This document shows, in pieces, positions 23,041-31,903 of a stretch of DNA of 64,000 nucleotides. Origin of the DNA: Panacagrimonas sp. (GTDB taxonomy: Bacteria > Pseudomonadota > Gammaproteobacteria > Nevskiales > Nevskiaceae). The notes below the pieces were generated by a model. That model was not told where the DNA came from. It searched no databases and saw only the letters and a program-made list of their open reading frames with translations. Both the position numbers and the translations under genes were made by a program. The DNA is taken from positions 1-64,000 of the forward strand of contig NZ_JAJFBP010000013.1 of assembly GCF_020697055.1 (NCBI RefSeq). The letters run 5' to 3'. Every line of letters starts with the position of its first letter. Position 1 is the stretch's first letter.

Positions 23041-26000
23041 CTACCGGATGGCAGCGTCCAGCAGCTCTTCGTCGCAGACGACGCGCAGGTTTTTCCGGGC
23101 TTCGGCGAGCATTTCGGCGTCGAGCACGGGGGCGGTGGCGCCGTCACCGGCGTAATGGGCGAAGAACAGCCGCATCACGTGGTCCACGCCTTCGGGCGTC
23201 ACCGAGCGCAGGTCCTCGGCGATGTAGCTGCCGCGATGAAAGCTGCTGTTGACCAGTTCGTACCCGGGGAAGTAGTCGCAGAAGTCGTGACGCTGCATGA
23301 CCTGCTCTGCCGCCACGCGCAGCACCGACTTGGTGTACGTCGACGACACCAGGATGTGGCGGTCGACATATGTCGCAAGGATCGGTACCGGAGAGACCGT
23401 GAGGATCACCCGCGCATGCGGGTTGACCTTTCGCAGCGCCTCGATGAAGGCCTGCAGATCCGCGTCGACTTCGGCCGCGGTGAAATTGACGAACTCGTAG
23501 CGGTCGAAATCCATCTGCCCGCCGGCAACTCCCGGAGCCACGGAGAACACGGCGCCATCGCTGCGCGCGCGCCACGCCTCGGTCATGCCCAGCGTGAACA
23601 CCATGACGTCGAGCGATTCGAACATCCTGCGTACCGCCGCCAGGTGCACGCTTCGCGCGGCCTCGACATCGGCCGCCGAGGCGAACCCACCGGGCTCGAC
23701 GCGCGGACGGAAGGGATCGACCCATCGGCCGGTCTCCAGCGTCCAGGCGGCGTCCTGCGGAACGAATCGACCGTACGCGCGTTCCATCAGCTGGCGCAGC
23801 TGCCGCGCGGTGTAGACATAGCCGAAGCGCGCCGAGAACAGTCCCATTCCGCCGACGCCTTCGACCGCGTCCTCCGGCCCGCCCTCGCCCGGCTCGGCCT
23901 GCAGAAAGTTGTAGCCGCGCTGGAGCAGGCGTCGCGAGATGTTCAGCGCAAAGCAGCTGCCCGCGGTGGCGACTTTCGTATCAGGCTCGATCTTGAACTT
24001 GGTGCGGACCACCGGATCCACCATGGCCGGCGGCACGCTCTGTATCGCCTTCCTCCAGAAGTGATGCGCCGGCAGGCCGGAATACGGATGCGATGAAGAC
24101 GTCGACGACACCGCTTCTGCGCTTCGTGCGGCCTCGACCGGCGCTTCGGGCTCGTCGACCGTCGCCGCCTGGGGCGGCAGCACCGTCCCGTGGTCCTTCA
24201 ATTCGCGGAGCACATCCTGATACGCAGGCCAGTCGAGGCGCCGGCACAGCAGTTCGTCGGGCTCAAACCGGGCGAAGGTTGCGAACGACTGTTCGATGAA
24301 CTGCTCCAGGCTCAGCAGGCTGACCGGCGAGAAATCGATCACGCCGCGGAGGCGCTGCTTGAACTCGTAGCTTCCCCTGCAACCCAGGTTGGCGCCCAGC
24401 TCGGTGTAGACCGGCCACGCCACGTCATCGGCGAGGTGATCGTGTGCAAGCTCGGTGAATTCGAACGGCTGCATCGCGACCCCGAGCCGTTCGAGCACGG
24501 CGCGGGCGATATCGGCCAGGACGAACAGTTTCGGATGCGCCGGGAAATGCATGAAACAGCCCTTGGCTTTCCATCGCGCCAGCGAAGCCGCGAGCGACAG
24601 ATGGGCGGCGCGCCCTTCTTCCAGCAGGGCGGTCTCGGAACTCTCCCACCAGTCGAAGAACCCGAGTCGCTGCAGCACCTCGCCGCGGAAGAGCGCAGCG
24701 GTTTGGCTGATGCCAAGCCCGGCTTTCCAGCCCAGCAGCGCCAGCGAGGAGTGGCATTTTTCCAGGGGCCCTTGGGTCAGCGCCGTCGCCGTGCGCTTGA
24801 CCTGGATATCGACCAGATCCGGGTGATACGCGGAGAACGCAACCGACGGATACAGCACCACCTGCGACTCGAAATCGCGATAGCGCTGCGACAGACGCTT
24901 CCAGATCCACGGCTGCATGAAGACTTTGTCGTGCGCGGCGAACACCGGAAGCAACGCGTTGCCGTCCGATTCCCACTCCGTCAGCCGTTCGATCGGAACG
25001 ACTTCCGCGTGCGGCATCGGGCCGCCCAGCAGCGCCTGCAGGCAGCGCGCCATCCCCATCGCCTGCCGGTTGCCGAGCACCACGTACCGGAGTGCGATAC
25101 CGACGCTCGCCGGCACCGGCGGTTCGGTCACCGCCGCGGCTTCGGCCTTGGGCTCCGCGAGCAGCTCGTCCAGCATCGCGCGGTAGCGTCCCGACTGCAG
25201 GCGATCGCACTCGAGTTCGTCTCTCGAATAGCGCGAGAACGCCTGATACGAGGCGCGAACGAATTCCTCGAGACTCAGGCTGCGGACCGGCTGATCGGCG
25301 TTATAGCCCGGCGATTCGAGCCTGAATCGGTAGTGTCCGCCAATGCCCAGCTTCTGCCCGACTTCAGGGTAGACCGGCCACGCCGCTCCGGTGGACAGGT
25401 AGTCGTACACGTACGAATCCAGTTCGAAGCTGCTGGCGCGGATGCCGTGCTTTTCCAGCACCGCCTTGGCGATGTCCAGCGAGACGTGCAACTGCGGATG
25501 GTTCATCGAGCGCATGAACGGTCCGCGCCGACGCCAGGACCTGACGAATTCGCCGAGTTCGATGCCGGCCGCCCGGCCCTCGTCGATCAGCGCCGCGAAG
25601 GCCGGATGCCATGTATCGAAGAAGCCGAGGCGCTCGTACGTCGACGCGTTGAAAAGCCCGATCGTCCGCTCGATCGAAAGCCCCGCCTTCCACCCCATGA
25701 ACACGATCGACGACTGGTAGTCGTGCGAAGGACCGATCACGTGGTTCCGGTTCTCCTTCCGCAAAACGTAGACCACATCCGGGTGATATCCGGCGAAGGC
25801 GATCGTCGGATAGAGGATGACCTGGTCCGCGAGCTCCGGATGGAACTTCGACAATGCCTGCCAATAGATGGGCTGGATGAACACCTTTTCGTGCCTGGTG
25901 AACAGATCGACCACCTCCGCCCGCCGCGACTCGTGGTACATCAGCTCTTCCGGAATGCGCCATGACATCGTGGGCATCTCGCATCCGGTCAACGCCTGCA

Positions 26001-26691
26001 CGCAGCGCATCATCGCGGCCGACTGGCAGTTGCCGATCACCGCGTAGGTCTTGCGCTTGGCCGCGATGGGAGCCCGCGCTGCACGCGGGGCCTCCGGTGC
26101 GACCGGCGGGGGTGCAACCGGTTGCGGAACGACCTGCGCTTCTCCGGACCGTGCTGCAACGTTGTGCTCGCCCTCGCCGGGCTGGTCCAGTCGTCGCGTG
26201 AACTCGGCCGAGCGCACCAACCCGACCAGCATCTCCTGCATGCTGCCGCCGCGATCCAGGATCGCCTGCCAGTGCGCGCGACCCTCGGGTTCGGGGTCAC
26301 GGCCCAACAGGCAGCGATAGGCCGCCAGGACCACCGATGATGCGGACGCCTGCCCCGGTGCCGCCTGCGTCAGCCCGTGCGCATCGAGACGACGGCGAAA
26401 CTCCGGCGACTTGAGGAAGCCCTGGAGCAGCGCGTCGAACGTGCCGCCGCGCGCCAGGAACCGCTCCCAGTGGGCCATTCCCTCGGAATCGGCCGCACGA
26501 TCCAATACGCGCCAATAAGCCGCGCGCACGCGTTCCGGGTGCGGCCGATCCGCGCCCCAATCCTGGGAAGATTTCGACGTGAAGCGCATACGCTGCGCGG
26601 CGTTCGACAACTTGTCTGACAGGAATTTCCGCATCGACTCGAAGCGCGTTTTGGGGGTCGATTCCGCGTGCGTCGCCCGCGTCGAATTCAC
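23041..26691 (-). CDS. Giant DUF4214–WcbI–WcbI–GSCFA fusion protein of the capsule locus
   Basis: A 1216-residue multidomain protein. In order: two DUF4214-like repeats (about 51–102 and 117–168; AYWRVLDRAADSEGMAHW and AYRCLLGRDPEPEGRAHW), a Pro/Ala linker (175–212), a WcbI-like domain with GNCQ at 220–223, a second WcbI-like domain with GNRQ at 540–543 (Cys replaced by Arg), a Ser-rich linker, and a C-terminal GSCFA domain (motif at 911–915). WcbI is a CoA-binding capsule acetyltransferase-type protein; GSCFA belongs to the SGNH-like hydrolase/acyltransferase group. No signal peptide is seen. I chose the GTG at 26691, which overlaps the upstream stop as GTGA; the ATG at 26634 (1197 residues) is an alternative. 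Longer upstream readings would overlap the preceding gene. Confidence 0.75.
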   Translation of the reverse strand: MNSTRATHAESTPKTRFESMRKFLSDKLSNAAQRMRFTSKSSQDWGADRPHPERVRAAYWRVLDRAADSEGMAHWERFLARGGTFDALLQGFLKSPEFRRRLDAHGLTQAAPGQASASSVVLAAYRCLLGRDPEPEGRAHWQAILDRGGSMQEMLVGLVRSAEFTRRLDQPGEGEHNVAARSGEAQVVPQPVAPPPVAPEAPRAARAPIAAKRKTYAVIGNCQSAAMMRCVQALTGCEMPTMSWRIPEELMYHESRRAEVVDLFTRHEKVFIQPIYWQALSKFHPELADQVILYPTIAFAGYHPDVVYVLRKENRNHVIGPSHDYQSSIVFMGWKAGLSIERTIGLFNASTYERLGFFDTWHPAFAALIDEGRAAGIELGEFVRSWRRRGPFMRSMNHPQLHVSLDIAKAVLEKHGIRASSFELDSYVYDYLSTGAAWPVYPEVGQKLGIGGHYRFRLESPGYNADQPVRSLSLEEFVRASYQAFSRYSRDELECDRLQSGRYRAMLDELLAEPKAEAAAVTEPPVPASVGIALRYVVLGNRQAMGMARCLQALLGGPMPHAEVVPIERLTEWESDGNALLPVFAAHDKVFMQPWIWKRLSQRYRDFESQVVLYPSVAFSAYHPDLVDIQVKRTATALTQGPLEKCHSSLALLGWKAGLGISQTAALFRGEVLQRLGFFDWWESSETALLEEGRAAHLSLAASLARWKAKGCFMHFPAHPKLFVLADIARAVLERLGVAMQPFEFTELAHDHLADDVAWPVYTELGANLGCRGSYEFKQRLRGVIDFSPVSLLSLEQFIEQSFATFARFEPDELLCRRLDWPAYQDVLRELKDHGTVLPPQAATVDEPEAPVEAARSAEAVSSTSSSHPYSGLPAHHFWRKAIQSVPPAMVDPVVRTKFKIEPDTKVATAGSCFALNISRRLLQRGYNFLQAEPGEGGPEDAVEGVGGMGLFSARFGYVYTARQLRQLMERAYGRFVPQDAAWTLETGRWVDPFRPRVEPGGFASAADVEAARSVHLAAVRRMFESLDVMVFTLGMTEAWRARSDGAVFSVAPGVAGGQMDFDRYEFVNFTAAEVDADLQAFIEALRKVNPHARVILTVSPVPILATYVDRHILVSSTYTKSVLRVAAEQVMQRHDFCDYFPGYELVNSSFHRGSYIAEDLRSVTPEGVDHVMRLFFAHYAGDGATAPVLDAEMLAEARKNLRVVCDEELLDAAIR

Positions 26692-27806
26692 GCCGACTGA
26701 CGCCAGAACACGCAATCCGGACTGAAAAGGGTCCGGGCCTCTTCCATGCGGATCCGATCGGCAAGACTCGACGATGCCTTGGCCCCGCGCGACGGCGCCG
26801 ACGTGGTGGAAGACGCGAGCGCTGCGATCCGGAAGTCGATCAAACGACGCGCCGACTCGGGCGCTCCGAGCTCCTTCGACAGCTCGCGGTACGGTGCCAG
26901 ATCGAGCCGGTTGCATACCAGCTCGTGCGGCGCGCGCTGGGCGAACGCCGCATAGGAAAGCGTGACGAACTCTTCGAGTCCCAGGATGCGCACCGTCCAA
27001 TCGGCGTGCATCCCCGGAGAGGACAGCTTGAAGAGATAGCTTCCGGGAATGCCGAAGGCTTCCCCGATCTCCGGATAGACCGGCCACACGATTCCGTCGG
27101 CCAGATAATCCCGGACGTACTGCATCGGGTTACCCGGTACGGTCTGGATCCCGTGGGCTTCCAGAATCTTGGCGATGACGTCCGCCATCACGAACAGCTT
27201 TGGATGGTTCACCGCGTGCATGAAGCAGCCGCGCTCTATCCACCGTTTCAACATCGCATCGAGCGGCACGCCGCAGACCTCGCCCTCGGCCCTGAGCTCC
27301 GCGCACGAGCTTTCCCAGAAGTCGAAGTATCCGAGCCGTCGATAGATGTCCCGACGGTAGAGCTTCACCGCGTCGGCGGCACTCAGCCCGGCTTTCCACG
27401 CCAGCAGCGCGATCGCCGAGTGGTAGTGCCCCGTAGGCCCCGCGAAATGGTTGTTCGCCACCGCGTCGTGCACGTAGACCAGGTCGGGGTGATAGGCGAT
27501 GAACTCGATGCACGGATAGAGCACGACCTTGTGCTTCATCTGCGCATAGCGATGCTCCAGGCCGCCCCAGATCCAGGGCTGCATGAAGACCTTGTCGTGC
27601 CGATCGAAGTACTCGGTGAGGTCGCGCTTGCCGTGCGCCATCTCGGCGACGATGTCGAAGTTGATCCACTCGTTGGTCGGCCAATCGCCTCCGACCATGG
27701 CCTGCAGGCACCGGGTCACGTGCCCCATCTGGCAATTGCCCAGAACGGCGAGCTTGAGCGTCGATGTCGTGAGGGCCGCGTGTACGGCCGCGATCTCCAC
27801 GCTCAC
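26688..27806 (-). CDS. WcbI-like capsule modification protein
   Basis: A 372-residue single WcbI-type domain: LAVLGNCQMGHVTRCLQAM at residues about 18–36, then FDRHDKVFMQPWIW, VVLYPCIEFIAYHPDLVYV, GHYHSAIALLAWKAGLS and CFMHAVNHPKLFVMADVI. All of these recur in the two domains of the downstream fusion and in the gene at 28983–30191. The family prototype, Burkholderia WcbI, binds CoA and is needed for capsule; acetyl or acyl transfer to the polysaccharide is the proposed role. Its stop overlaps the next start by 4 bp, so the two are co-translated. Confidence 0.75.
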   Translation of the reverse strand: MSVEIAAVHAALTTSTLKLAVLGNCQMGHVTRCLQAMVGGDWPTNEWINFDIVAEMAHGKRDLTEYFDRHDKVFMQPWIWGGLEHRYAQMKHKVVLYPCIEFIAYHPDLVYVHDAVANNHFAGPTGHYHSAIALLAWKAGLSAADAVKLYRRDIYRRLGYFDFWESSCAELRAEGEVCGVPLDAMLKRWIERGCFMHAVNHPKLFVMADVIAKILEAHGIQTVPGNPMQYVRDYLADGIVWPVYPEIGEAFGIPGSYLFKLSSPGMHADWTVRILGLEEFVTLSYAAFAQRAPHELVCNRLDLAPYRELSKELGAPESARRLIDFRIAALASSTTSAPSRGAKASSSLADRIRMEEARTLFSPDCVFWRQSA

Positions 27807-28010
27807 GTCGTGCCGCCCGCGGGTTCGATGCGGCTTTCTGCCGGATCGAACGGAAGCCGAGAACGCCGAGACCCGTCCGATGAAGCGCGTGCCGCGGGAT
27901 GGTGTAGCCAGAACATCTGCGTCCGGAACGATCGAGAACGGGGCATTCTAGCCGAAGGCAAGCCCGGATCGACCCCATCGATTCGCCGATCGATGACCGG
28001 CTTTTGCAGC
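27807..28010. other. Intergenic gap in the minus arm, no gene seen
   Basis: These 204 bp separate the GT-A glycosyltransferase end (28011) from the WcbI start (27806). No open frame with recognisable protein is present. It is long enough to hold a separate promoter for the WcbI pair, but I see no clear boxes. Confidence 0.4.
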
Positions 28011-28973
28011 CTATTTCTGCTGTTCCCGATCCGATTTGCGGCCACTGCGCGAGAACAACGCGCTGAATGTCCGCCGGCGTGGCTGCCTGGGTGACGAGAG
28101 GTCGACGAGTTCTGCCGGATCCGCGACGCCGGCGTACTCCTGGACGAGCTGATGCAGCGGCCCGCCTGCGATCACGGCGTGACGGTTCTGGTGGCGCGAC
28201 AACTCCATCGGCCGTGCAGGGTCATAGCCGCTGAAATGGAAGAACATCAACGGCTCGTCGCCGGCGGTGTACGACCCATCGGCGACACGTGCCAGCGGTC
28301 TTTCATGCAGGTTCCAGTAGCCCACGTTGGCGCCGCGTCGGCGACAGATCCGCAAGCCGGTGAACAGGACCGGAACCAGATCCAGCCAACGCTGATCGCC
28401 GCACATGCCCTTGGCAGGCTGGTTGTAGGCGTGTTCCCGCGTCATGGCGCCGAGCCAGCGGGAGAACTCCCGGCCCGCAGCGGTGGCGCGCACGCCGATG
28501 TATCCGCCATTGAAGCTGCCGGCACGCAGCACGGTCAGCGCTGACGGCGTGGCACCGTCGTCGGGGATCGGCTGCAGGACGTGCGGCGTCAACAGCAGGT
28601 CCGCCGCCGCGAGATCCTCGATCAGCGGCGCGAGCGCGCCATAGGCCCGGCAGTCGGCATCGACGTAGTGGACCTGCTCGCAGCCATCGTCGAGCAGCGC
28701 GGCGAGCAGGTAGGGCTTCAGGGCGAAGCACAGTTCCGCCGCGGTGTAGCGCGCGCGCATTTCCTCGAACTCACCCTGCGGCAGGCAGGCCTGCGCGGCC
28801 AGCGTGCGGATGCCATCGCCGCCTTCATTCGGCGCATCCACCGACAACAACACCAGTTCGGCATGTGGCGCCCCATGGCCGAAGCTGCGCAGCGCCCGGC
28901 GCGCAGCAGCCAGATGGCTGCTCGTCGCGATGGCGCAGAACGCGATCCGGCCGGGAACGGCCTCAACCTGCAT
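28011..28973 (-). CDS. GT-A-type glycosyltransferase of the capsule locus
   Basis: A 320-residue protein beginning VPGRIAFCAIATSSHLAAARRALRSF, a typical opening for GT8-like transferases, with a nucleotide-sugar/metal motif VHYVDADCRAYG near residue 100, FNGGYIGVRATAAG, and a late FFHFSGYDP before a basic tail. The donor cannot be predicted. It starts 9 bp after the stop of the DUF4214–WcbI gene, hence the same transcript. Distant members of this group occur in capsule and lipopolysaccharide clusters. Confidence 0.7.
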   Translation of the reverse strand: MQVEAVPGRIAFCAIATSSHLAAARRALRSFGHGAPHAELVLLSVDAPNEGGDGIRTLAAQACLPQGEFEEMRARYTAAELCFALKPYLLAALLDDGCEQVHYVDADCRAYGALAPLIEDLAAADLLLTPHVLQPIPDDGATPSALTVLRAGSFNGGYIGVRATAAGREFSRWLGAMTREHAYNQPAKGMCGDQRWLDLVPVLFTGLRICRRRGANVGYWNLHERPLARVADGSYTAGDEPLMFFHFSGYDPARPMELSRHQNRHAVIAGGPLHQLVQEYAGVADPAELVDLSSPRQPRRRTFSALFSRSGRKSDREQQK

Positions 28974-28982
28974 CGATCAGCC

Positions 28983-30191
28983 TCAGCGGGGACGAATCTC
29001 GTCGAAGAGTGCCTTGTAGCGCGGCCATTCGAGGCAGTCGAGCTTCGTCGTCTGCCTGACGTGGCGCGTCAGCCCCGCGAACGAGCCCTCCAGGAACTCC
29101 GAAAGACCGATCACCTCGACCGGGGCATCCACGCAGAACGTGCTGGTGCCGAGATGGAAGTCGTAGCTGCCCTCGCCCAGGCCGAGGCGACGCGCCACGC
29201 CGGGATAGATCGGCCAGATCGGACCCGATCGAAAGTGGTCGTGTGCGAAGTGCTCGGGGCGCCCCGGTCGCAGCCGCACGTCCGGCATTCGCGCGAGCAG
29301 CGCCCGCGCGACGTCCGCGGTCACGTGCATCTTCGGATGATTGGTGGTGTGCATGAAGCATCCGCCGCGGATCCACGAATCGAGCATCGGCGCCATGTCG
29401 ATGCCGCAGAGCTTTCCGCTCTCCATCAACCAGGTCCACGAGAACCACCACCAATGGTCGAAACCGAGCTTGTCGAAAAAGACGTCGTCGCGGAACAGTT
29501 CGCACGCCTGCGCAGGCGTGAGGCCCGCCTTCCACGCCAACAGTCCGATGCTCGAGTGGTATCCGTCCGCCGGTCCGTCGATGACGCACGGGACGTCGTG
29601 ATCGACCAGATAGACGAGATCCGGATGGAAACCCGAGAAGCGGATCGGCGGGAACAGCATCACCTTGGAGCGGTATTCGTCGTACCTCTTCGCGATCTTC
29701 AACCACAGTTCGCTCTGCACCCAGACGGTGTCATGCGCGTGAAACAGCGCGGACAGATCCAGCGCGCCGCTCGACACCTCGGGCCAGAGTTCGGGCCCCG
29801 CATACATCGCAAAGGGCCGCGGAAGGGTCGTGATCGCCTGCACCGCGGTGGCCATCTGTCGCGCCTGGCAGTTGCCGAGAATCACCAGTCGACGCTCCTC
29901 CTTGGGGCGTCGGATCAGCTCTTCGAACTTGGCGGCCACCGACAGCGACGGCAGCGACAGGACACCGAGCGATTCGGATCGGCGGCGGAATTCCTCGGAG
30001 CGACCGATCCGCTCGACCATGTCGTCGATGTGGCCGCCGTGCTGGAGGAACTGCACCCAGGTTTTCAAGCCCGCGTCATCGGGCTCGCGATCGAGCAGCC
30101 CTCGGTAGGCGGCGCGCACGAACACGGCGGCCTCCGCACGCACGCGGGCACGGGTCACGCTCGCACGTCGGCGGCGCTCCATCCACTTCAT
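28983..30191 (-). CDS. DUF4214–WcbI-like capsule protein
   Basis: A 402-residue protein with a basic N-terminus, one DUF4214-like repeat (about residues 22–72; AYRGLLDREPDDAGLKTW, with RIGRSEEFRRR), and a WcbI-type domain from about 100 (LVILGNCQARQMATAV, then HDTVWVQSELW, YHSSIGLLAWKAGLT, CFMHTTNHPKMHVTADVA, and a C-terminal IGLSEFLEGSFAGL). It keeps the GNCQ Cys. The domain order matches the N-terminal half of the large fusion at 23041–26691, so the two probably share ancestry by duplication within the locus. Confidence 0.75.
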   Translation of the reverse strand: MKWMERRRRASVTRARVRAEAAVFVRAAYRGLLDREPDDAGLKTWVQFLQHGGHIDDMVERIGRSEEFRRRSESLGVLSLPSLSVAAKFEELIRRPKEERRLVILGNCQARQMATAVQAITTLPRPFAMYAGPELWPEVSSGALDLSALFHAHDTVWVQSELWLKIAKRYDEYRSKVMLFPPIRFSGFHPDLVYLVDHDVPCVIDGPADGYHSSIGLLAWKAGLTPAQACELFRDDVFFDKLGFDHWWWFSWTWLMESGKLCGIDMAPMLDSWIRGGCFMHTTNHPKMHVTADVARALLARMPDVRLRPGRPEHFAHDHFRSGPIWPIYPGVARRLGLGEGSYDFHLGTSTFCVDAPVEVIGLSEFLEGSFAGLTRHVRQTTKLDCLEWPRYKALFDEIRPR

Positions 30192-30310
30192 ATCGATCGA
30201 TTTCCTGGTACCGACAAAAGAGGGTCGGCCGCCTGCGTCTTGGTCTCAGGCTGCTCCAATCTGCTGCGTCGGGTATTTTGCTCGACGGGCCACCCTGCGC
30301 CCGATCCGTC

Positions 30311-31903
30311 TTATCGCCGAGCCGCTCCGCCCGACCGACGGCCGTCCGCGCGCGTGTGCTGCCCTTCGGCCGCCGTCGAAGTGGCGCCTGCATGGACGGA
30401 TAGGATCCGCTGCCCGAGCTCGTGCGCCGCGAGATCATCGCGCCCGGCGGCGGCGGACTGTCCGCGGCACCAGATCAGGTAATCGCTGCGGTGGTCGCGA
30501 AGCGCGAGCTTGGCGAAGGCACTGGCGAAGCTCGGAAGGTGGTCGCCGTAAGCGGCCAAGGTCCCCGGACGCTCGAGCGACGACAGCTTGTCCGCCACGC
30601 AACGCAGCATCGCGTCGGTGTGGACCAGGCTCGACAGGTAGCGGCCCAGGGATTGGCGCTCGGCGGCCGACAACGGCGCTCCCGGAGCCAGCCAGTCGGC
30701 ACCGGCCTGCGCGGCGGCGTCGTTCCAGGGGCCGTGGTTCTCCATCGTGACGATGAACAGGAACAGGCGCGGTCCGCGTTCGTCGATCAGCCGGCACGCG
30801 ACCTGCGCGACCGCGGCATCGGATATGAAGCCGTTGACGCGTTCGGCGCCGGCGAACGCTTCTTCTCCGAGGAACTCGTCGAAACCCAGGTTTGGCATGA
30901 CCCGGTCGCGCCCGTAGAAGCGCCGGTCGAACGGATGCAGGCAGACGGTGTGAAAGCCCTGCGCCTTGAGCCGCGAGGCCATCGAATCCAGCGGCTCGCG
31001 TGCGAGCCGATGGTACGGATTGAACCGGTCGAACCCGAGCGCGTCCTGTTCGAGCCCGGTCAGCACGGCGAACTCGGTGCGCACGGTGTTCGCACCCCAG
31101 CAGGGCACCGCCAGGCGGCCCCACTGCACGCCGCCGCGAGCCAGCTCGTCGAAGCCCGACAGGATGCCCGGGCGCAGCGCGGGTCCGAGCCGCCGCGCAT
31201 CGAAGAACGACTCGCACTGGATCAGCACCAGCGGCGCGCCGGCCTCGCACCGCGACTGCGGCCGCGTGGTCGCGCGTCGCGTCACCTCCGCGCGCACATC
31301 GCGCCGCTCGAAGCGCGCGAGCAATGCATGGACGAACAGCATGCCGATGGGTCCGAACGCGATCGCATCGGCCACCGGATCGGCGGTGGGCCGCAGGCGC
31401 TCGAGCCCGCGCGCCGCGCGCGCACCGAGCGGCCCACGCAGCAACACCACGATTGCAGCCACTGCGGACAGCGAAGCCACCAGCGGCCACGGCGTCCAGG
31501 CCCAGGCGGGCGGCACGAACACGAACAGCGAGCCGAACAGGATCAACGCGCCGGCCGCGCCGCAGAGAATCGGCAGCTTGTCGGGAAAAGGAACCGCCAG
31601 GCTCGGGTGGCGAAAGATGTCGAGTGCCTGGAACACGTCGGTGTAGACGATGGGTTCGGACAACACGCTGCGCTTGGAGCGGTCCGAGTGCGCATAGCCC
31701 GCGCACAGCACGAACGTCAGCACACCGGCGAACAGGGGTCGCGCGGTCGCGGCCGCGACGAGCACGAACACCATCATCGGGAACGCCAGGTCGATCGCGA
31801 CGTGTACCGACGAATGCCAGCGGGCTCCGGCGCCCGATCGCGGCAGCTGGCATCCGGCGATCGCGCAGGCCGCCCCCGCGACGATCGTCAGCGCATCGAT
31901 CAC
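30311..31903 (-). CDS. LTA synthase-type phosphoglycerol transferase (sulfatase fold)
   Basis: A 530-residue membrane enzyme with several hydrophobic spans in residues 1–155, then a cytoplasmic/periplasmic loop and a sulfatase-fold catalytic domain (about 225–510). Visible active-site pieces are LVLIQCESFFD (metal Glu), WGANTVRTEFAVLTGL with the likely catalytic Thr, VTMENHGPW, and AAYGDHLPSF (metal Asp/His). The family transfers phosphoglycerol or phosphoethanolamine from phospholipids to glycans. The start is GTG at 31903, overlapping the KpsS-like stop (GTGA). It probably adds phosphoglycerol to the capsule; the Ala/Arg-rich last 25 residues look nonconserved. Confidence 0.78.
   Translation of the reverse strand: MIDALTIVAGAACAIAGCQLPRSGAGARWHSSVHVAIDLAFPMMVFVLVAAATARPLFAGVLTFVLCAGYAHSDRSKRSVLSEPIVYTDVFQALDIFRHPSLAVPFPDKLPILCGAAGALILFGSLFVFVPPAWAWTPWPLVASLSAVAAIVVLLRGPLGARAARGLERLRPTADPVADAIAFGPIGMLFVHALLARFERRDVRAEVTRRATTRPQSRCEAGAPLVLIQCESFFDARRLGPALRPGILSGFDELARGGVQWGRLAVPCWGANTVRTEFAVLTGLEQDALGFDRFNPYHRLAREPLDSMASRLKAQGFHTVCLHPFDRRFYGRDRVMPNLGFDEFLGEEAFAGAERVNGFISDAAVAQVACRLIDERGPRLFLFIVTMENHGPWNDAAAQAGADWLAPGAPLSAAERQSLGRYLSSLVHTDAMLRCVADKLSSLERPGTLAAYGDHLPSFASAFAKLALRDHRSDYLIWCRGQSAAAGRDDLAAHELGQRILSVHAGATSTAAEGQHTRADGRRSGGAARR

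Noticed and set aside
26692..27087. N-terminal extension of the WcbI–GSCFA fusion up to 27087
   Set aside because: The extra 132 residues lie inside the preceding WcbI gene in another frame and look nonconserved; a GTGA-overlapped start at 26691 is more sensible.
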